A stretch of 64,000 bases of DNA, taken from Gnetum montanum (lineage: Eukaryota > Streptophyta > Gnetopsida > Gnetales > Gnetaceae). The DNA lies in contig MNCI01016273.1 in the NCBI GenBank assembly GCA_015680685.1, forward strand, positions 1,122,928 through 1,186,927. The letters run 5' to 3'. Below are positions 35,171 through 45,771 of this stretch, in pieces. Below the pieces are notes generated by a model. The model was not told the origin of the DNA. It was given only the letters and a program-made list of their open reading frames with translations, and did not search any database. Every line of letters starts with the position of its first letter. The first letter of the stretch is position 1. The translations under genes and the position numbers were made by a program.

Positions 35171-36850
35171 GATGATGATGTTTGATTCATGATGATGGGT
35201 GATGTTCCTAATCTTGTTTCTTCTAGTACATCTAGGTGGAAAATTACTATTACTTTAGGATAAACATGGATAATAAGTTTTCCACCTGTACATGGAAAGT
35301 GTATCTCTTGGTGGATAGGTGAGGAAATTGCACAATGATAAGCTAACTAGGGCCTTTCCAAAATAAAATTTATCCTTGAGTAATCCCTATTTACTACAAA
35401 AGTGACTTCTAAAGCAATACAATTTCATATGAAAAAAGTTCATTTGATTGACCCTAGAACCTCTACTCTAGTTTTGCTAAATGAAATCAAGGTAGAGTTA
35501 GAGCTAGAGTATTTTACCTATTTTTAAAGGCTAAGATACTCAATGACTATGCATGATTTAACATTGGATCCAATTCCATCATCTAGATAAACTAGAAAAA
35601 GTGTCACATTATTACCAATCAATATGGTGATATAAATTAGAAGCTAGCACATGACACTTATTAGAGGATGTGTTTTGAATTTCTCTTTCTTAAAGACCAA
35701 ACATTCAGCTTCATAATGTAAAGGATTGAACATTAATGAGATTGCATGAACATGGGGCTAAATATTTGAAGGCACTGTGATGGACTTTAGCACCTCCTTC
35801 AAAACCAAATAATGTTCCTTTGAAGTGGAAATGAGGTTAAAGAGGAAAATATTTGTCTCTTTTTAACTTCATGATAGTGGTAATTTGGGGCACAATCTTA
35901 TTTCCATAAGTTGGATTTTTGGAAGTTGGTATAGGAAAAACAACATCAAATGTGGTTGGTGGAGATGAGATGATAACTGAAGTAGGAGGATTTTCATTTG
36001 ATTTACCTTAAAATGAATCTTTATTTTTGTTTTTATTATTATCCATTTTCTTATCTTTCCCCTTATCATCAACGGTTATCTTCTTTTGAGCCCTTGTGAG
36101 GATTCTAATGGATGAAGTAGGCGTAAGGAATAAGAGAGGCTCTTATGACTTAGATGGAGAGAAAGGACAATATGATGGATATATATCATAGGATAATATG
36201 GGAGGATAATAAAAAAGGTGAGTAGGTGCTAAAACTATGTTCCTTGGGGGAGAGGGAGGATAAGAGAAAGTATGCTAGGATGGCATAGGAACTTCATCAT
36301 AGCAAGGTGTCATATCAATGAGTAATGGAGCCCTTCGTACATTTTGGAGAGGATGGATGTTGGCATCATTCTAAGAATGATTGATTACAATAGGCTTCAT
36401 TTGGATAATAAAGAGAGCTCATGGATGATTTTCTTTGGGTTCAATGTGCAAGGCTAAAATTATTCTTGAATGGGTATTTAAAGGATCTTGATAAATTTAA
36501 ATGTTTTGGTTAATATATTAAAAAAGAGCATTGAACATGATTACTCATTTTTCTATCAATACCTAAACATCACCTTTAAGTATGTTACATTCCTCGATAT
36601 TATGGCTTGATGCCTCATCATAATAAAAAATATTATTAGAATTATATCACTTAGGAACTAGTGGATCTCCCTCCACATGTTGGGAAGGATTAATTGTAAA
36701 GGTTTGAAGTCTTTTAAATCGTGGCATCATCTATTTTGAAACCTTCTTAGGTATTATGTATCCATCCTTTATCAGTATGTTGTATAGTTGTGTGTATGTT
36801 ATTAAAAGTTTATGGCACTCAGACTAGTCTTTAACTAGCCTTCCTAGTTG
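35171..36850 (-). pseudogene. Gag C-terminus and protease of remnant G
   Basis: Continues the gag at 43912-45577 once element D is removed. The minus strand reads H-N-I-E-E-C-N-I-L-K-G-D-V near 36600, the usual knuckle-end pattern. A Lys/Asn-rich linker follows (36060-35990), then Y-L-D-D-G-I-G-S-N-V near 35590, matching the F protease turn V-D-D-G-A-S-T-N-V. After that come P-I-H-Q-E-I-H-F-P and K-L-I-I-H-V, parallel to F. Stops are frequent. With no polymerase in the next 1.7 kb, G looks like a gag-protease-only element. Confidence 0.5.
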
Positions 36851-36855
36851 CTCAC
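36851..36855. repeat. Target-site duplication CTCAC of element D, left copy
   Basis: CTCAC precedes TGATGAGACATG and is repeated at 43907-43911 after the other LTR. Element D therefore inserted cleanly into the gag of remnant G. Confidence 0.9.
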
Positions 36856-36880
36856 TGATGAGACATGAATTGCACAGGCC

Positions 36881-36938
36881 GCGATATCGCATACGCGATA
36901 TCGCGTCTGCCACAATATCGCATCCCCTGCGATATCGC
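36881..36938 (+). promoter_or_regulatory. Cluster of GCGATATCGC palindromes upstream of the D TATA box
   Basis: Perfect GCGATATCGC occurs at 36881-36890, 36895-36904 and 36929-36938, with a one-sided version (CAATATCGC) at 36913-36921. Centres are spaced 14, 17 and 17 bases apart. The last is 17 bases before TATAAATA. In the 3' LTR the cluster is present but eroded at CpG sites. This is the layout of repeated binding sites for a dimeric factor; no factor is known to me. Confidence 0.65.
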
Positions 36939-36954
36939 AGTCCGCCGCCATATC

Positions 36955-36962
36955 TATAAATA
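36955..36962 (+). promoter_or_regulatory. TATA box of the D 5' LTR
   Basis: CCATATCTATAAATAATAGG, with TATAAATA at 36955. The 3' LTR has CCATATCTATAAATAAGAGG at the matching place (about 43053-43072). Transcription would start near 36985. Confidence 0.7.
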
Positions 36963-37213
36963 ATAGGTGGCACTCCCCTCATTCGACATCATAGGCATAA
37001 AGTAGTGAAGCTCTGGTGGATTGATCACCCCAGAGATAGAATATTTTCCATGTTCCCGTAGTAGGAGTCCCCCAAGTGAACGGTTCTTTATTCGAGCAAC
37101 TTTGTACTTGAATGCAAGTTGTGTATGGCACTAAAGACGAGCTTTGCGGATAAACCTTGCAGTGCATGGATAGGTTTAGTTAATGTTATTTATTGCTTAC
37201 CTAGTAATGTGGC

Positions 37214-37278
37214 ATGAGTACGACTTGGTTACGAGCGTTGATGAACGTGTATGGCTAGCCAAGGAATCAGCTACTCAT
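37214..37278 (+). other. Structured 65-base segment 1 in the D 5' LTR
   Basis: Three nested helices can form: ATGAGTA (37214) with TACTCAT (37272-37278); CTTGGTTA (37224) with TAGCCAAG (37256-37263); CGTT (37236) with AACG (37244-37247). It lies in the transcribed leader, upstream of gag. It is the same length and layout as segment 2, 106 bases further on. Confidence 0.65.
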
Positions 37279-37319
37279 CGCGATTAGATTCTCTCAACCC
37301 TTTCCTCCTAGAACGTGGG

Positions 37320-37384
37320 ACAAGTACGACTTGATTACGAGCATCTACGGATGTGTACAGCTAGTCAAGGAATTGGCTGCTTGT
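37320..37384 (+). other. Structured 65-base segment 2 in the D 5' LTR
   Basis: The helices sit at the same offsets as in segment 1 but with different bases: ACAAGTA with TGCTTGT, CTTGATTA with TAGTCAAG, CATC with GATG. Several pairs have changed on both sides (for example T-A to C-G and G-C to A-T), so pairing rather than sequence looks conserved. The 3' LTR copies are at 43318-43382 and 43424-43488. Confidence 0.65.
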
Positions 37385-37801
37385 CACACTTAGGTTACTT
37401 AAGTGCCTCAGTATGACCGCTTCGAGCACATGCGTTACGTGTGGTGATCCCAGTAACGATTAGCGTTTGGTAGCCACAATTGCACAGTTCAGGGTGTGTA
37501 CGGCAAGTGGGAACAGATGCTGACGCTAGGACTTAGTGCTGTAGTTACAGTTAGTTAGTTTCTCAACCCTTCACCCTCATAGCTTAGGAGATAAACCAAA
37601 AAATACCAAAAAAAATCATATACCTTAGACTTGCTTAACCGTACACCGTGACACATACAAGCAAGCCTGGGAAGACAACGAACGGTTAACCCCAAGTGTT
37701 CCTTGTGGAGTTTAGGCATTTAGTCTACTGAGTTCGATCAGATCACGCGTGCTACGCTTGTTTCGTATGGTTGAGTGTAGGGGTACCTCACCACTCATCA
37801 T

Positions 37802-37819
37802 TGGTGTTGTTGCCAGGGA
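37802..37819 (+). other. Primer-binding site of element D (tRNA-Asp-like)
   Basis: TGGTGTTGTTGCCAGGGA starts one base after the LTR. It matches the recalled tRNA-Asp complement TGGCGCCGTTGCCGGGGA except for four transitions, all C-to-T or G-to-A. Confidence 0.75.
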
Positions 37820-37942
37820 CTAAGTGTTTTTTCGCCAATTAGAACATAAGGGATATCACTCACATCGTTGTGAGCTCTAACAAACCTTCGGGTTAATTAG
37901 TTAATTAAGAACACAAATAACGGTAAATAACACACCATTAGA

Positions 37943-39661
37943 ATGGCTTCTTCTCTAAAAATCAACTCACCTAAGGACAACACAGAAGACAGTAAACATC
38001 ACATGCATAACCGAGACCAGCCATGTCCTAAACAATCTACGGTCACATATACTCATCCTGATGAGTATGTCCCTGACTTTACTTTTATTCTCCATCAAGA
38101 TGAACAATTGTGGTGGAGGGATCTACAAGGTAACATTGTGTTACCCCTGGATCGAGCAACCCCTAACATGCTGTTTCGTGCCTTAGCATAGATCGGCATG
38201 CAAGAACTGTTTGCAGAATACGTTTTGGATGACCATAACATAAGGGATTATCATCCCACAAATGCACAATGTATTTGGGATGAAAGGCAGAAGAGCCAAC
38301 ATTCATTGTTAAAGGGCAAGGTCCCCCATGTCCTTAGTGAAATAGGAGATGAGGAACCCCTCACAATGGGTTTCTTAGAAAATGATGTTCCTCCTCCTCA
38401 CAATGGTGAAGAGGTAAGGCATCAGGGCCTTCGATCAACTGTACATGCTACAGGCTCTGATCCCCATGAGCACCAACTATTCACGGTAGGAACAACCACT
38501 CACACTAAGGATGGACACTTGGATCGTTACAATGATCGGGGCCGAAGCAGCCGAAGAGAAGGTAAGAAACATTGCCATGGCGATGGATCCCCTTCCTCTT
38601 CTCCTTCATCTCACCATTCACACTCTCCTTCCACATCTGGGCATAGCCATCGTGAGCATAACGGAGAGGGTAAAAGTAAAAAGGGTGAAAGGCCTCGACA
38701 GGAAGGTCGAGAGGAGTTAGGACAAGGGCAAGGACGTAGGCAGAGTAGGGAACCACCACGTAGACATCACAGACGTCATGATAGAGATGATCATGATGAA
38801 CCCCTACTCGCAACCCGAAGCATGCTAGACATCTCAGAGGCAGTTAGGATCCCCACAAGGCACTTAAAAGACAGTAGGATCAGGCATTTGAACATAAATA
38901 ATATTCCACATTTTTAAGGGGGATACAACACTGATCCTCAACATCATTTACAGGCATTCCATGATGCCTATGCCTTGCAGAACATAGATAATGAGTGGTA
39001 GAAGCTCAAGTTGTTCCCAAGGACACTCATCAAAGAAGCAGAGAGCTAGTACCAGTCCTTAGAACTAGAAACCATCAAGAGGTGGAGTACGATGCTTGAA
39101 CTATTCAACAAAAAATATCAAATGTACTCTAGAGTGTCCAACTTGCTTAAGCAGATCCAAGGCTGGAAACAAGGTGCTTATGAACCCTTGGATGCTGCCA
39201 TGGCCCGTTACTATACACTGCTACATCATTGCCAGGGCCATGGGTACGCTAAGTGGGATCAACTTCACCACATCGTGGATGGGCTATGAAATGAAACAAG
39301 AAGAACTCTTGGGACTTACGCCCAAGGGAGACTTTCCCAACTGGGAGCCCATGAAGTTGAAAGGTTGTTGAAACAAGCAGCACAAGAAGAGGGTGAGCTA
39401 CGTAAGAGAGAAAGTACAGAAGAATATAACCGTGATCCCTCCCTTCACAAGAAGTGAGTGAAATTCTATGATGAGGAGGATGAGTCACCACTCGAAGAGT
39501 TGGTGAACCAAAAAACTGTGTCAATCCAAAAGTTAACAATCGAGGTATCGGCTAAGGTAGACCAAATGTGGGATTCCTTAGACTCACGAATAGAAACAGT
39601 CTTGGAAATTGTAGAAGAGTCTAAGGTAGAGCAAGGTAGTGATAAAGGCAAAACCAAGTAG
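37943..39661 (+). pseudogene. gag: Decayed gag of element D
   Basis: One frame runs from the ATG at 37943 for about 570 codons, broken by stops at 38189, 38915, 38998, 39047, 39287 and 39457 before the TAG at 39659. Nearly all can come from CAG, CAA, CGA or TGG by C-to-T or G-to-A change. The N-terminal block has Y-V-P-D-F-T-F-I-L-H-Q-D-E, shared with B. Residues about 185-290 are rich in Ser, His, Arg and Gly. The capsid-like core has K-L-F-P-R-T-L-I and A-R-Y-Y-T-L-L-H-H-C-Q-G-H-G. A short Glu-rich tail follows, then in the next 120 bases C-E-V-C-Y-Y-D-H-P-K-G-C-C as a poor zinc knuckle. Gag packages the element RNA. Confidence 0.8.
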
Positions 39662-40387
39662 AGAAACTGAAGCCCTGCACATAACAAGGGTAAGGGAAAA
39701 ATTTCTATCTCCGATGAGGCTGTAAATTCTGATTCAGAAAATGATAGTGGATGTGAGGTCTGCTACTATGACCATCCTAAGGGATGTTGCCCAATTATTT
39801 CACATCTGTAGGAGTCAGAGGTGTATGCACTAAATCCAAAACTTAATCAACGGCAAACACCTTGAAGGTTACCTTACCCATAAGGTAACCCAAGGCAGTT
39901 CCACCAACCGTTGACATATTATCCAAGTGGAATGCCTCCACAGCCCATTGGACAACATCAGTAGTGGCAATACCCACAGTCATGGGGGATGCCACCGCCA
40001 ACACATCAATACCCTTACCGACAGCTTAATCCTTACAGTTATTATGTGTAGCAGCCAGTTTCTCCAGGTGACTCTATGGGTCACACTACCCCCCAACATC
40101 ACTACCAAGATCGAGAGTACTTTAGAAGGACTCCTTCTCCTCTAAGAGACATCTCACATTCAGTCCATCCTCTAACTCCACCCACACCTCTTCCACCTGC
40201 AGTTCCCACACAACCTATTCCAACAATGCAAGGGGAATTACCTACTCAACCATAGCAACGTAACGCCGCGAGAGCTGTAAATATTCAAAGTGTAAATTTC
40301 CAATCGGGTACTAGTTTTAGCGAAAACTGTACAAAGAAGAGACCTTTTTTTAGAACTAGAAGCCCATAAAAACTCTCACAACAAAAA
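39662..40387 (+). other. Linker between gag and protease in element D
   Basis: Readable in pieces, with a knuckle-like C-E-V-C near 39760 and then a Pro/Gln/His-rich tract (39900-40260), as in many Athila-type gag-protease linkers. Several stops; no separate gene. Confidence 0.45.
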
Positions 40388-41008
40388 GTGGATGGGTACA
40401 TGTATAGGCCTCTAACCACTAACGCTTCAGAGAACCCTTCAGTCCAAAGGAGTGTAATGCATACGGTTATGTTAACACATATTGTAACTGACTGGATCAA
40501 GGTAGGCCACCTTCCCAGGAAACTAACTGACCCTGGGAGTCCCTTTATTTATTTGCAGTTCACTAGAAATGCACCACATTAGGCTCTTCTTAACTTAGGT
40601 TCCGGAGTCAACTTAATTTCGCAGAAGATGTATCACGCCTGGAACCTGCCACAACTTAAGAAGAGCAACATCCAACTAGAGCTGGTGGACCAGTCCATCA
40701 CCATTCCCTTAGGATTGGTGGAGGATGTTATTACCACTGTGTGTGGTTGGTCCTACCCAACGGACTTTCTGGTGATCGAAGTGAACAACAACGAAGGGGA
40801 CTTCCCAATTATATTGGGAAGGGCATGGCTAAGCACAGTAGATGCATGCCTTAGGATCCACGATCTTTCCTTGGAAATATCTAAGGTAAACATATGTGGA
40901 AAGATCGAGAAGAGGATAGTTCCATGGATCACATACGGTGATTCATCGAGTGATGACATGGAGGAAATGTCTCCATGTAATAGGTGTGCCCAAGAAACTC
41001 TGCAATAA
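40388..41008 (+). pseudogene. Decayed protease of element D
   Basis: The frame 40388-41008 has one TAG at 40580. Right after it the catalytic region reads A-L-L-N-L-G-S-G-V-N-L-I-S; the first Asn stands where the catalytic Asp belongs (GAC to AAC fits), so the enzyme would be dead. Then come S-N-I-Q-L-E-L-V-D-Q-S-I-T-I-P, V-C-G-W-S-Y-P-T-D-F-L-V-I and F-P-I-I-L-G-R-A-W-L-S, all parallel to the B protease at 18459-18154. In B this runs on to RT; here it ends in an acidic tail (D-S-S-S-D-D-M-E-E) and a stop, with non-coding sequence after. Confidence 0.75.
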
Positions 41009-41289
41009 AGATGCCTGTATGTAGCAACCACACAAGAAGTAGTAGACACCCCGTGGTTGACAGCTTCTCGTAGGAGCAAAAAAATATGCATGGAACGAAC
41101 TGATGAAACTCATGCCAACAACCGTGGCATAGACTCATTGGAACATGAGCGTCGCCAACTTCCACCCCTCAACTTAAGATCATCAATTGGGAGAAGTTGG
41201 GCACTTCTTAGAAATTCCAATAGGTGCTCACTATTTCAGATCTCTCCCTTACAACTCAGTCATGGGGGAGATGGCCACCTATGCTAACC

Positions 41290-41918
41290 ATATGGGGCCC
41301 TCAGTTCTTTTTTAGTTTTTTGTTTTACATATTTTTGTTTTACAACTTTCTTTAACTTTTCTTGTTTTTGTTTTACAACATCGTTGTACTTTTTCCATTT
41401 TGTGTGCGCGTGTGTGTGTGTGTGTGTGATCCACCCTGTAAGTTCGTCATCCAATAAGTGTTCAGACTGATGGTATGAACTATTTTCATAGTGATTGCTA
41501 ATGTTTGGTTTTTACCTTTAAGTTACATTGTTGATACTAAGGTATGTTTCTTTTGATATGGCATGCAATGAAATCACTTCATCCATCCATCCATCACGTC
41601 TATGGTTTCTCTTGGCTTGGAAATGTATACTTTCCTTCCAATAAGAACTTTAACGAATCGGTGACCGGGTATTTCTCAAACCAAGGAAGGACTCAAGGAT
41701 TGCAAAGGGTATGACTTCAAGGGAACTTGGTGCTCTTATGTTGGTCATTCACTTGGGTGCTTGGATGTTTTCTTCTTGAGTTTTCTTACCGTTCTGATGT
41801 TACCCAATAATCAGAAGCTGAGGCAATAAAAATAAAGAAGTCTTTGCATGGTGTGGTTCCCACGCATAAAAACACAAAAAAAAAAACCAAAGTGAGGATT
41901 CAAAGCACACCCCTTAGA
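41290..41918 (+). other. Non-coding T-rich stretch replacing pol in element D
   Basis: Begins with GTTTTTTGTTTTACA-like repeats (41310-41400) and a (GT)n run at 41410-41428. Ends with a copy of the hairpin unit found in B (41843-41918: CTTTGCATGGTGTGGTTCCC ... GATTCAAAGCACACCCCTTAGA). B has this unit after integrase, so D joins the protease end directly to the post-integrase region. Confidence 0.6.
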
Positions 41919-42362
41919 NNNNNNNNNNNNNNNNNNNNNNNNNNNNNNNNNNNNNNNNNNNNNNNNNNNNNNNNNNNNNNNNNNNNNNNNNNNNNNNNNN
42001 NNNNNNNNNNNNNNNNNNNNNNNNNNNNNNNNNNNNNNNNNNNNNNNNNNNNNNNNNNNNNNNNNNNNNNNNNNNNNNNNNNNNNNNNNNNNNNNNNNNN
42101 NNNNNNNNNNNNNNNNNNNNNNNNNNNNNNNNNNNNNNNNNNNNNNNNNNNNNNNNNNNNNNNNNNNNNNNNNNNNNNNNNNNNNNNNNNNNNNNNNNNN
42201 NNNNNNNNNNNNNNNNNNNNNNNNNNNNNNNNNNNNNNNNNNNNNNNNNNNNNNNNNNNNNNNNNNNNNNNNNNNNNNNNNNNNNNNNNNNNNNNNNNNN
42301 NNNNNNNNNNNNNNNNNNNNNNNNNNNNNNNNNNNNNNNNNNNNNNNNNNNNNNNNNNNNNN
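41919..42362. other. Assembly gap, 444 N
   Basis: Unknown bases directly after one hairpin-bearing unit. Because B has two such units in tandem, the gap may hide a repeat array that failed to assemble. ORFs called across it are artefacts. Confidence 0.99.
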
Positions 42363-42976
42363 TCGTGATTAGTCATGGGGGTACGGGGCTTGATTTTTTG
42401 ATTTTTTCTCCTAAGCCCCAAATTTTTTCGTTTCTCTTCCTAACCCCTACACCTTCGCTAGTCATCATCTACATATTTCCAGGTCCATATCAGCCATACC
42501 ACAACCTAGCCAATGAACCTACACCGAAGCAAGGTATTATTTACTTAATGATTCAATTACCCTTGCTAATATATGATTATGTTGTGTGTGCAGATGGCAA
42601 TCATGCAACAATGGAATGGATCTGGAGCAACCACTTGGAATGGAGCAATGCTAAAGCAGCTATGCAAGGAGCAAGATTGATAATGCACTTACGAATGGAA
42701 AACAGAAGGTGCAATCTAGGCGTTGGCAGCAACAAAACTCTTCTCTCTTCTTCTCTTCTATTCTCTCTCCTCTTTTCTCCCAACTACCAAGTGTGGCCTG
42801 ATGTCATTGTAATAAGATGTTCACCCTTGTTGTCATGAATACCAGTTGTGTCAAGTCTTGTAATAATGAACCATTCACATGTCATTCCATTAGTTTCATT
42901 TCCCTCAATAATTCCATACCTACCTGATCTTATTGTAAGGAACTTGAGGACGAGTTTTCATTCAGTCATGGGGGTA
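42363..42976 (+). other. 3' region and polypurine tract of element D
   Basis: Mostly non-coding. It ends GGAACTTGAGGACGAGTTTT, then CAGTCATGGGGGTA just before the 3' LTR. The last part matches the stretch before the B 3' LTR. The ORF at 42365-42838 has no family resemblance. Confidence 0.6.
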
Positions 42977-43906
42977 TGATAAGACACGGATTGCACAGGC
43001 CGCGATATCACATCCCCTGCAATATCGCATACGTGATATCACGGTCCACCACCATATCTATAAATAAGAGGCAGCACTCCCCTCATTCAACATCATAGAC
43101 ATAAAGTAGCGAAGCTCTAGCGGATTGATCACCCTAGAGATAGAATATTTTCCATGTGCCCACAGTAGGAGTCCCCCAAGTGAACGGTTCTTTATTCGAG
43201 CAGCTTTGTACCTGAACGCAAGTTGTGTACGGCAATAAAGAAAAGCTTTGTGGATAAACCTTGCAGTGCATGGATAGGTTTAATTAATGTTATTTACTAC
43301 TTTCCTAGTAACGCGGCATGAGTACGACTTGGTTACGAGCGTTGACGAACGTGTACGGCTAGCCAAGGAATCAGCTACTCATCACGATTAGATTCTCTCA
43401 ACCCTTTCCTCCTAGAACATGGGACAAGTATGACTTGATTACGAGCATCTAAGGATGTGTAAGGCTAGTCAAGGAATCGGCTACTTGTCACACTTAGGTT
43501 AGTTAAGTGCCTCAGTATGACCGCTTCGAGCACATGCGTTACGTGTGGTGATCCCAGTAACGATTAGCATTTGGTAGCCATAGTTGCACAGTTCAGGGTG
43601 TGTACGGCAAGTGGGAATGGATGCTGATGCTAGGACTTAGTGTTGTAGTTAGAGTTAGTTAGTTTCTCAACCCTTCACCCTCATAGCTTAGGAGATAAAC
43701 CGAAAAATACCAAAAAAAAAATCATATACCTTAGACTTGCTTAACCATACATCGTGACACATACAAGCAAGCCTGGGAAGACAACGAACGATTAACCCCA
43801 AGTGTTCCTTGTGGCGTTTAGGCATTTATTCTACGGAGTTTGACCAGATCACGTGTGCTACGCTCGTTTCATATGGTTGAGTGTAGGGGTACCTCGCCAC
43901 TCATCA
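42977..43906 (+). repeat. 3' LTR of element D
   Basis: Begins TGATAAGACACGGATTGCAC and ends CCTCGCCACTCATCA. It is co-linear with 36856-37800 with few differences, mainly transitions and a short deletion in the palindrome cluster. TATA box near 43058; structured segments at 43318-43382 and 43424-43488. Confidence 0.92.
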
Positions 43907-43911
43907 CTCAC
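43907..43911. repeat. Target-site duplication CTCAC of element D, right copy
   Basis: Matches 36851-36855 exactly. The gag frame of G resumes here. Confidence 0.9.
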
Positions 43912-45577
43912 CATTATTGAATGTATTTTTCCTAGCATGGTTGTATATTGGATTGGTGCTCATGTTTTTTCTTCCATCATTACCTTCACCATTTGATGAT
44001 GAACCTACTGAAATTTGGTTCACCAAAGTCATTGTCTAATCAGTGTTTTGAGCAAACTTATCTTTACTTGCTACTTTGTTTACTTTGTTCTTGAGGTTAA
44101 TTCCCTCAGAATCATTATGTTAAATGGTTACATCTTTAACATATTTAGTGAAAGTGATTGCATCATGGAGGCTAAGTGACCTAGGGTAAATTAACTTATA
44201 TATAATATAATCACTGACAACCCATTCAAAAATGTCTATAAGTTTATCATCAGGAAATTGATGTATAAGCTCCATGGTCACTAATATCCACCTAGACATG
44301 AACTTAGAGATAGATTCATTGAGATTCTATTTGATTACTAGGATCTTTTGAAAAGTACCATCCTTAATAATATTTTACCTAAACTTCTCCACAAAGATAG
44401 TAAAGAGTTTCTACAAGGATGTGATAGATCCATGGAGGAGTAATCTATACCATTCAAGTGCTTCATTAGTCAAGCAGTTGAAAGGGCTTCTAAGGATGGC
44501 ATGGGGATAATTAGTAAGTAGCATGCATTCATTAAATAAGGTAATGACATGGTTCATAGGATTAGATTCTCTATTATACTTAGTAAAATTTCACAATGAA
44601 ATGCCTTTGAAAACTTGAGTGGGGGTAACCAAAGGATTAATTGGACCAAAAAGTAGATATGTGATGTGAGGTCTTGGAGTAAAAACATTAATTTAGATGA
44701 AATACTAAGAATTGATGGAACTATAATATTACCAAAAATGAGATGTGAGAGGATAAAAATGGTTGGGGTGTTATAATGGATGGCATGGAAATTTAAGATG
44801 TAGTATACTAGGATACATGCTACATAGGTGGAACAAATGGCTATGACACTTATGTTGGTTGAGTTTGTGGCATATGTGATATTGGTTGGAAATATTTTAA
44901 CATTAAATTGGGATATGGAAGATCTGATAATAGATTAATAACATTGGTTTTCAAAAAGAGATTGTATGTAGGTGGCATACTAGTTGCTCATGGAATTATG
45001 ATGGCTAGGTTAATTGAAGTGGATAGTGAGACAGAAATATTGTTTGGTTTAGTTAATAAAAAAGGGTTTGAGAAGCTAATAAGGTATATGTACTATGTGA
45101 TGGATGTGTTTAATGGGTATAAAGGATCTATTAGAAGAGCAACATGAGGAGTATCTTCCTCATCACCATCATGAGTGTTGATATCTTTACTTTGCTTACT
45201 TTGTTTATCATGGAACTGGAAATTCTAGCTACTAATATTGATGTTGAGATTGCCAATAATATGTTCCCTAATGACATTTTACATGGCCTACATTTCATCC
45301 CTAATAAGTAAATATTTTGCCAATGTGGGTTGTTCAAACCAGGTGAGCTTAATAGGATGGTTTGGGTTAGGTGGGAAAGATTCCAAACCATTAACTATCT
45401 GATATCTAGTCATTCTCCTTAGCCCATTCTTAGGTATCATGATGTTTGTTCCCTTTTTGCACATAAAACTTTATAGTTATGTTGCATCATGGATTTTGTA
45501 AGCACCTAAGCTTTTAGTATTTCCATCAACTTATGGATCTTAGATCCCTAGGAGGATTTGGATCCTTGTCATATCAT
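43912..45577 (-). pseudogene. Gag N-terminus and core of remnant G
   Basis: The likely start is the ATG at 45577-45575 (context GATACCATG), about 195 bases inside the LTR; remnant H has the same context at 50037. The minus strand reads A-L-E-W-Y-R-L-L-L-H-G-S-I-T near 44470, the gag core, then L-I-H-Q-F-P-D-D-K-L-I-D-I-F-E-W and S-L-H-D-A-I-T-F-T-K-Y. The frame passes through the D insertion point to 36850. Many stops. Confidence 0.55.
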
Positions 45578-45771
45578 GGTATCAAAGAGAGTCTCTTGTA
45601 GAAACTTATGAAAGGGAATAAAAATCAAGTGCAAATAAGAATGAGAAATAAAAATAAGTAAAAATAATCAAAGAGAGAAAAATTATAAGTGCTGGAAAAA
45701 ACCTATAGGCTTTTAGAAACTTAAGTTTAAGACACTAGAAATCCTATAGGCCCTCCGTATAGCGCCAAAAA

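Larger units (their letters stand above)
36856..37800 (+). repeat. 5' LTR of element D
   Basis: Starts TGATGAGACATGAATTGCAC and ends CCTCACCACTCATCA. U3 is only about 100 bases before the TATA box and carries a GCGATATCGC palindrome cluster. The R-U5 part is long, about 810 bases, and includes two structured 65-base repeats. The end (TCGTATGGTTGAGTGTAGGG) is shared with B. Confidence 0.92.
36856..43906 (+). mobile_element. Element D: non-autonomous gypsy element with gag and protease only
   Basis: LTRs of 945 and 930 bp flank 5.2 kb. Present in order: tRNA-Asp-like primer site, gag (37943-39661), protease (about 40500-41008), a T-rich non-coding stretch, a 444-base assembly gap, a 3' region and a purine tract. 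The gag start, protease and U5 end match element B closely, so D is a relative of B that lacks RT, RNase H and integrase. The gap cannot hold a full polymerase of about 2.5 kb unless its length is only nominal. The LTRs differ far less from each other than those of B do, so D is younger. Perfect CTCAC duplications flank it. Confidence 0.88.

Noticed and set aside
38505-38813. 102-codon minus-strand ORF
   Set aside because: Shadow of the Ser/His/Arg-rich part of the D gag, which reads well on the plus strand and matches B.
41844-42421. Long ORFs on both strands across 41919-42362
   Set aside because: They consist almost entirely of translated N bases in an assembly gap.
45575-45589. TGGTATCAAAGAG, which looks like a tRNA-iMet primer site on the plus strand
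   Set aside because: The surrounding element reads on the minus strand, and the matching place in H (50035) shows the conserved part is GATACCATG, better explained as the gag start context.
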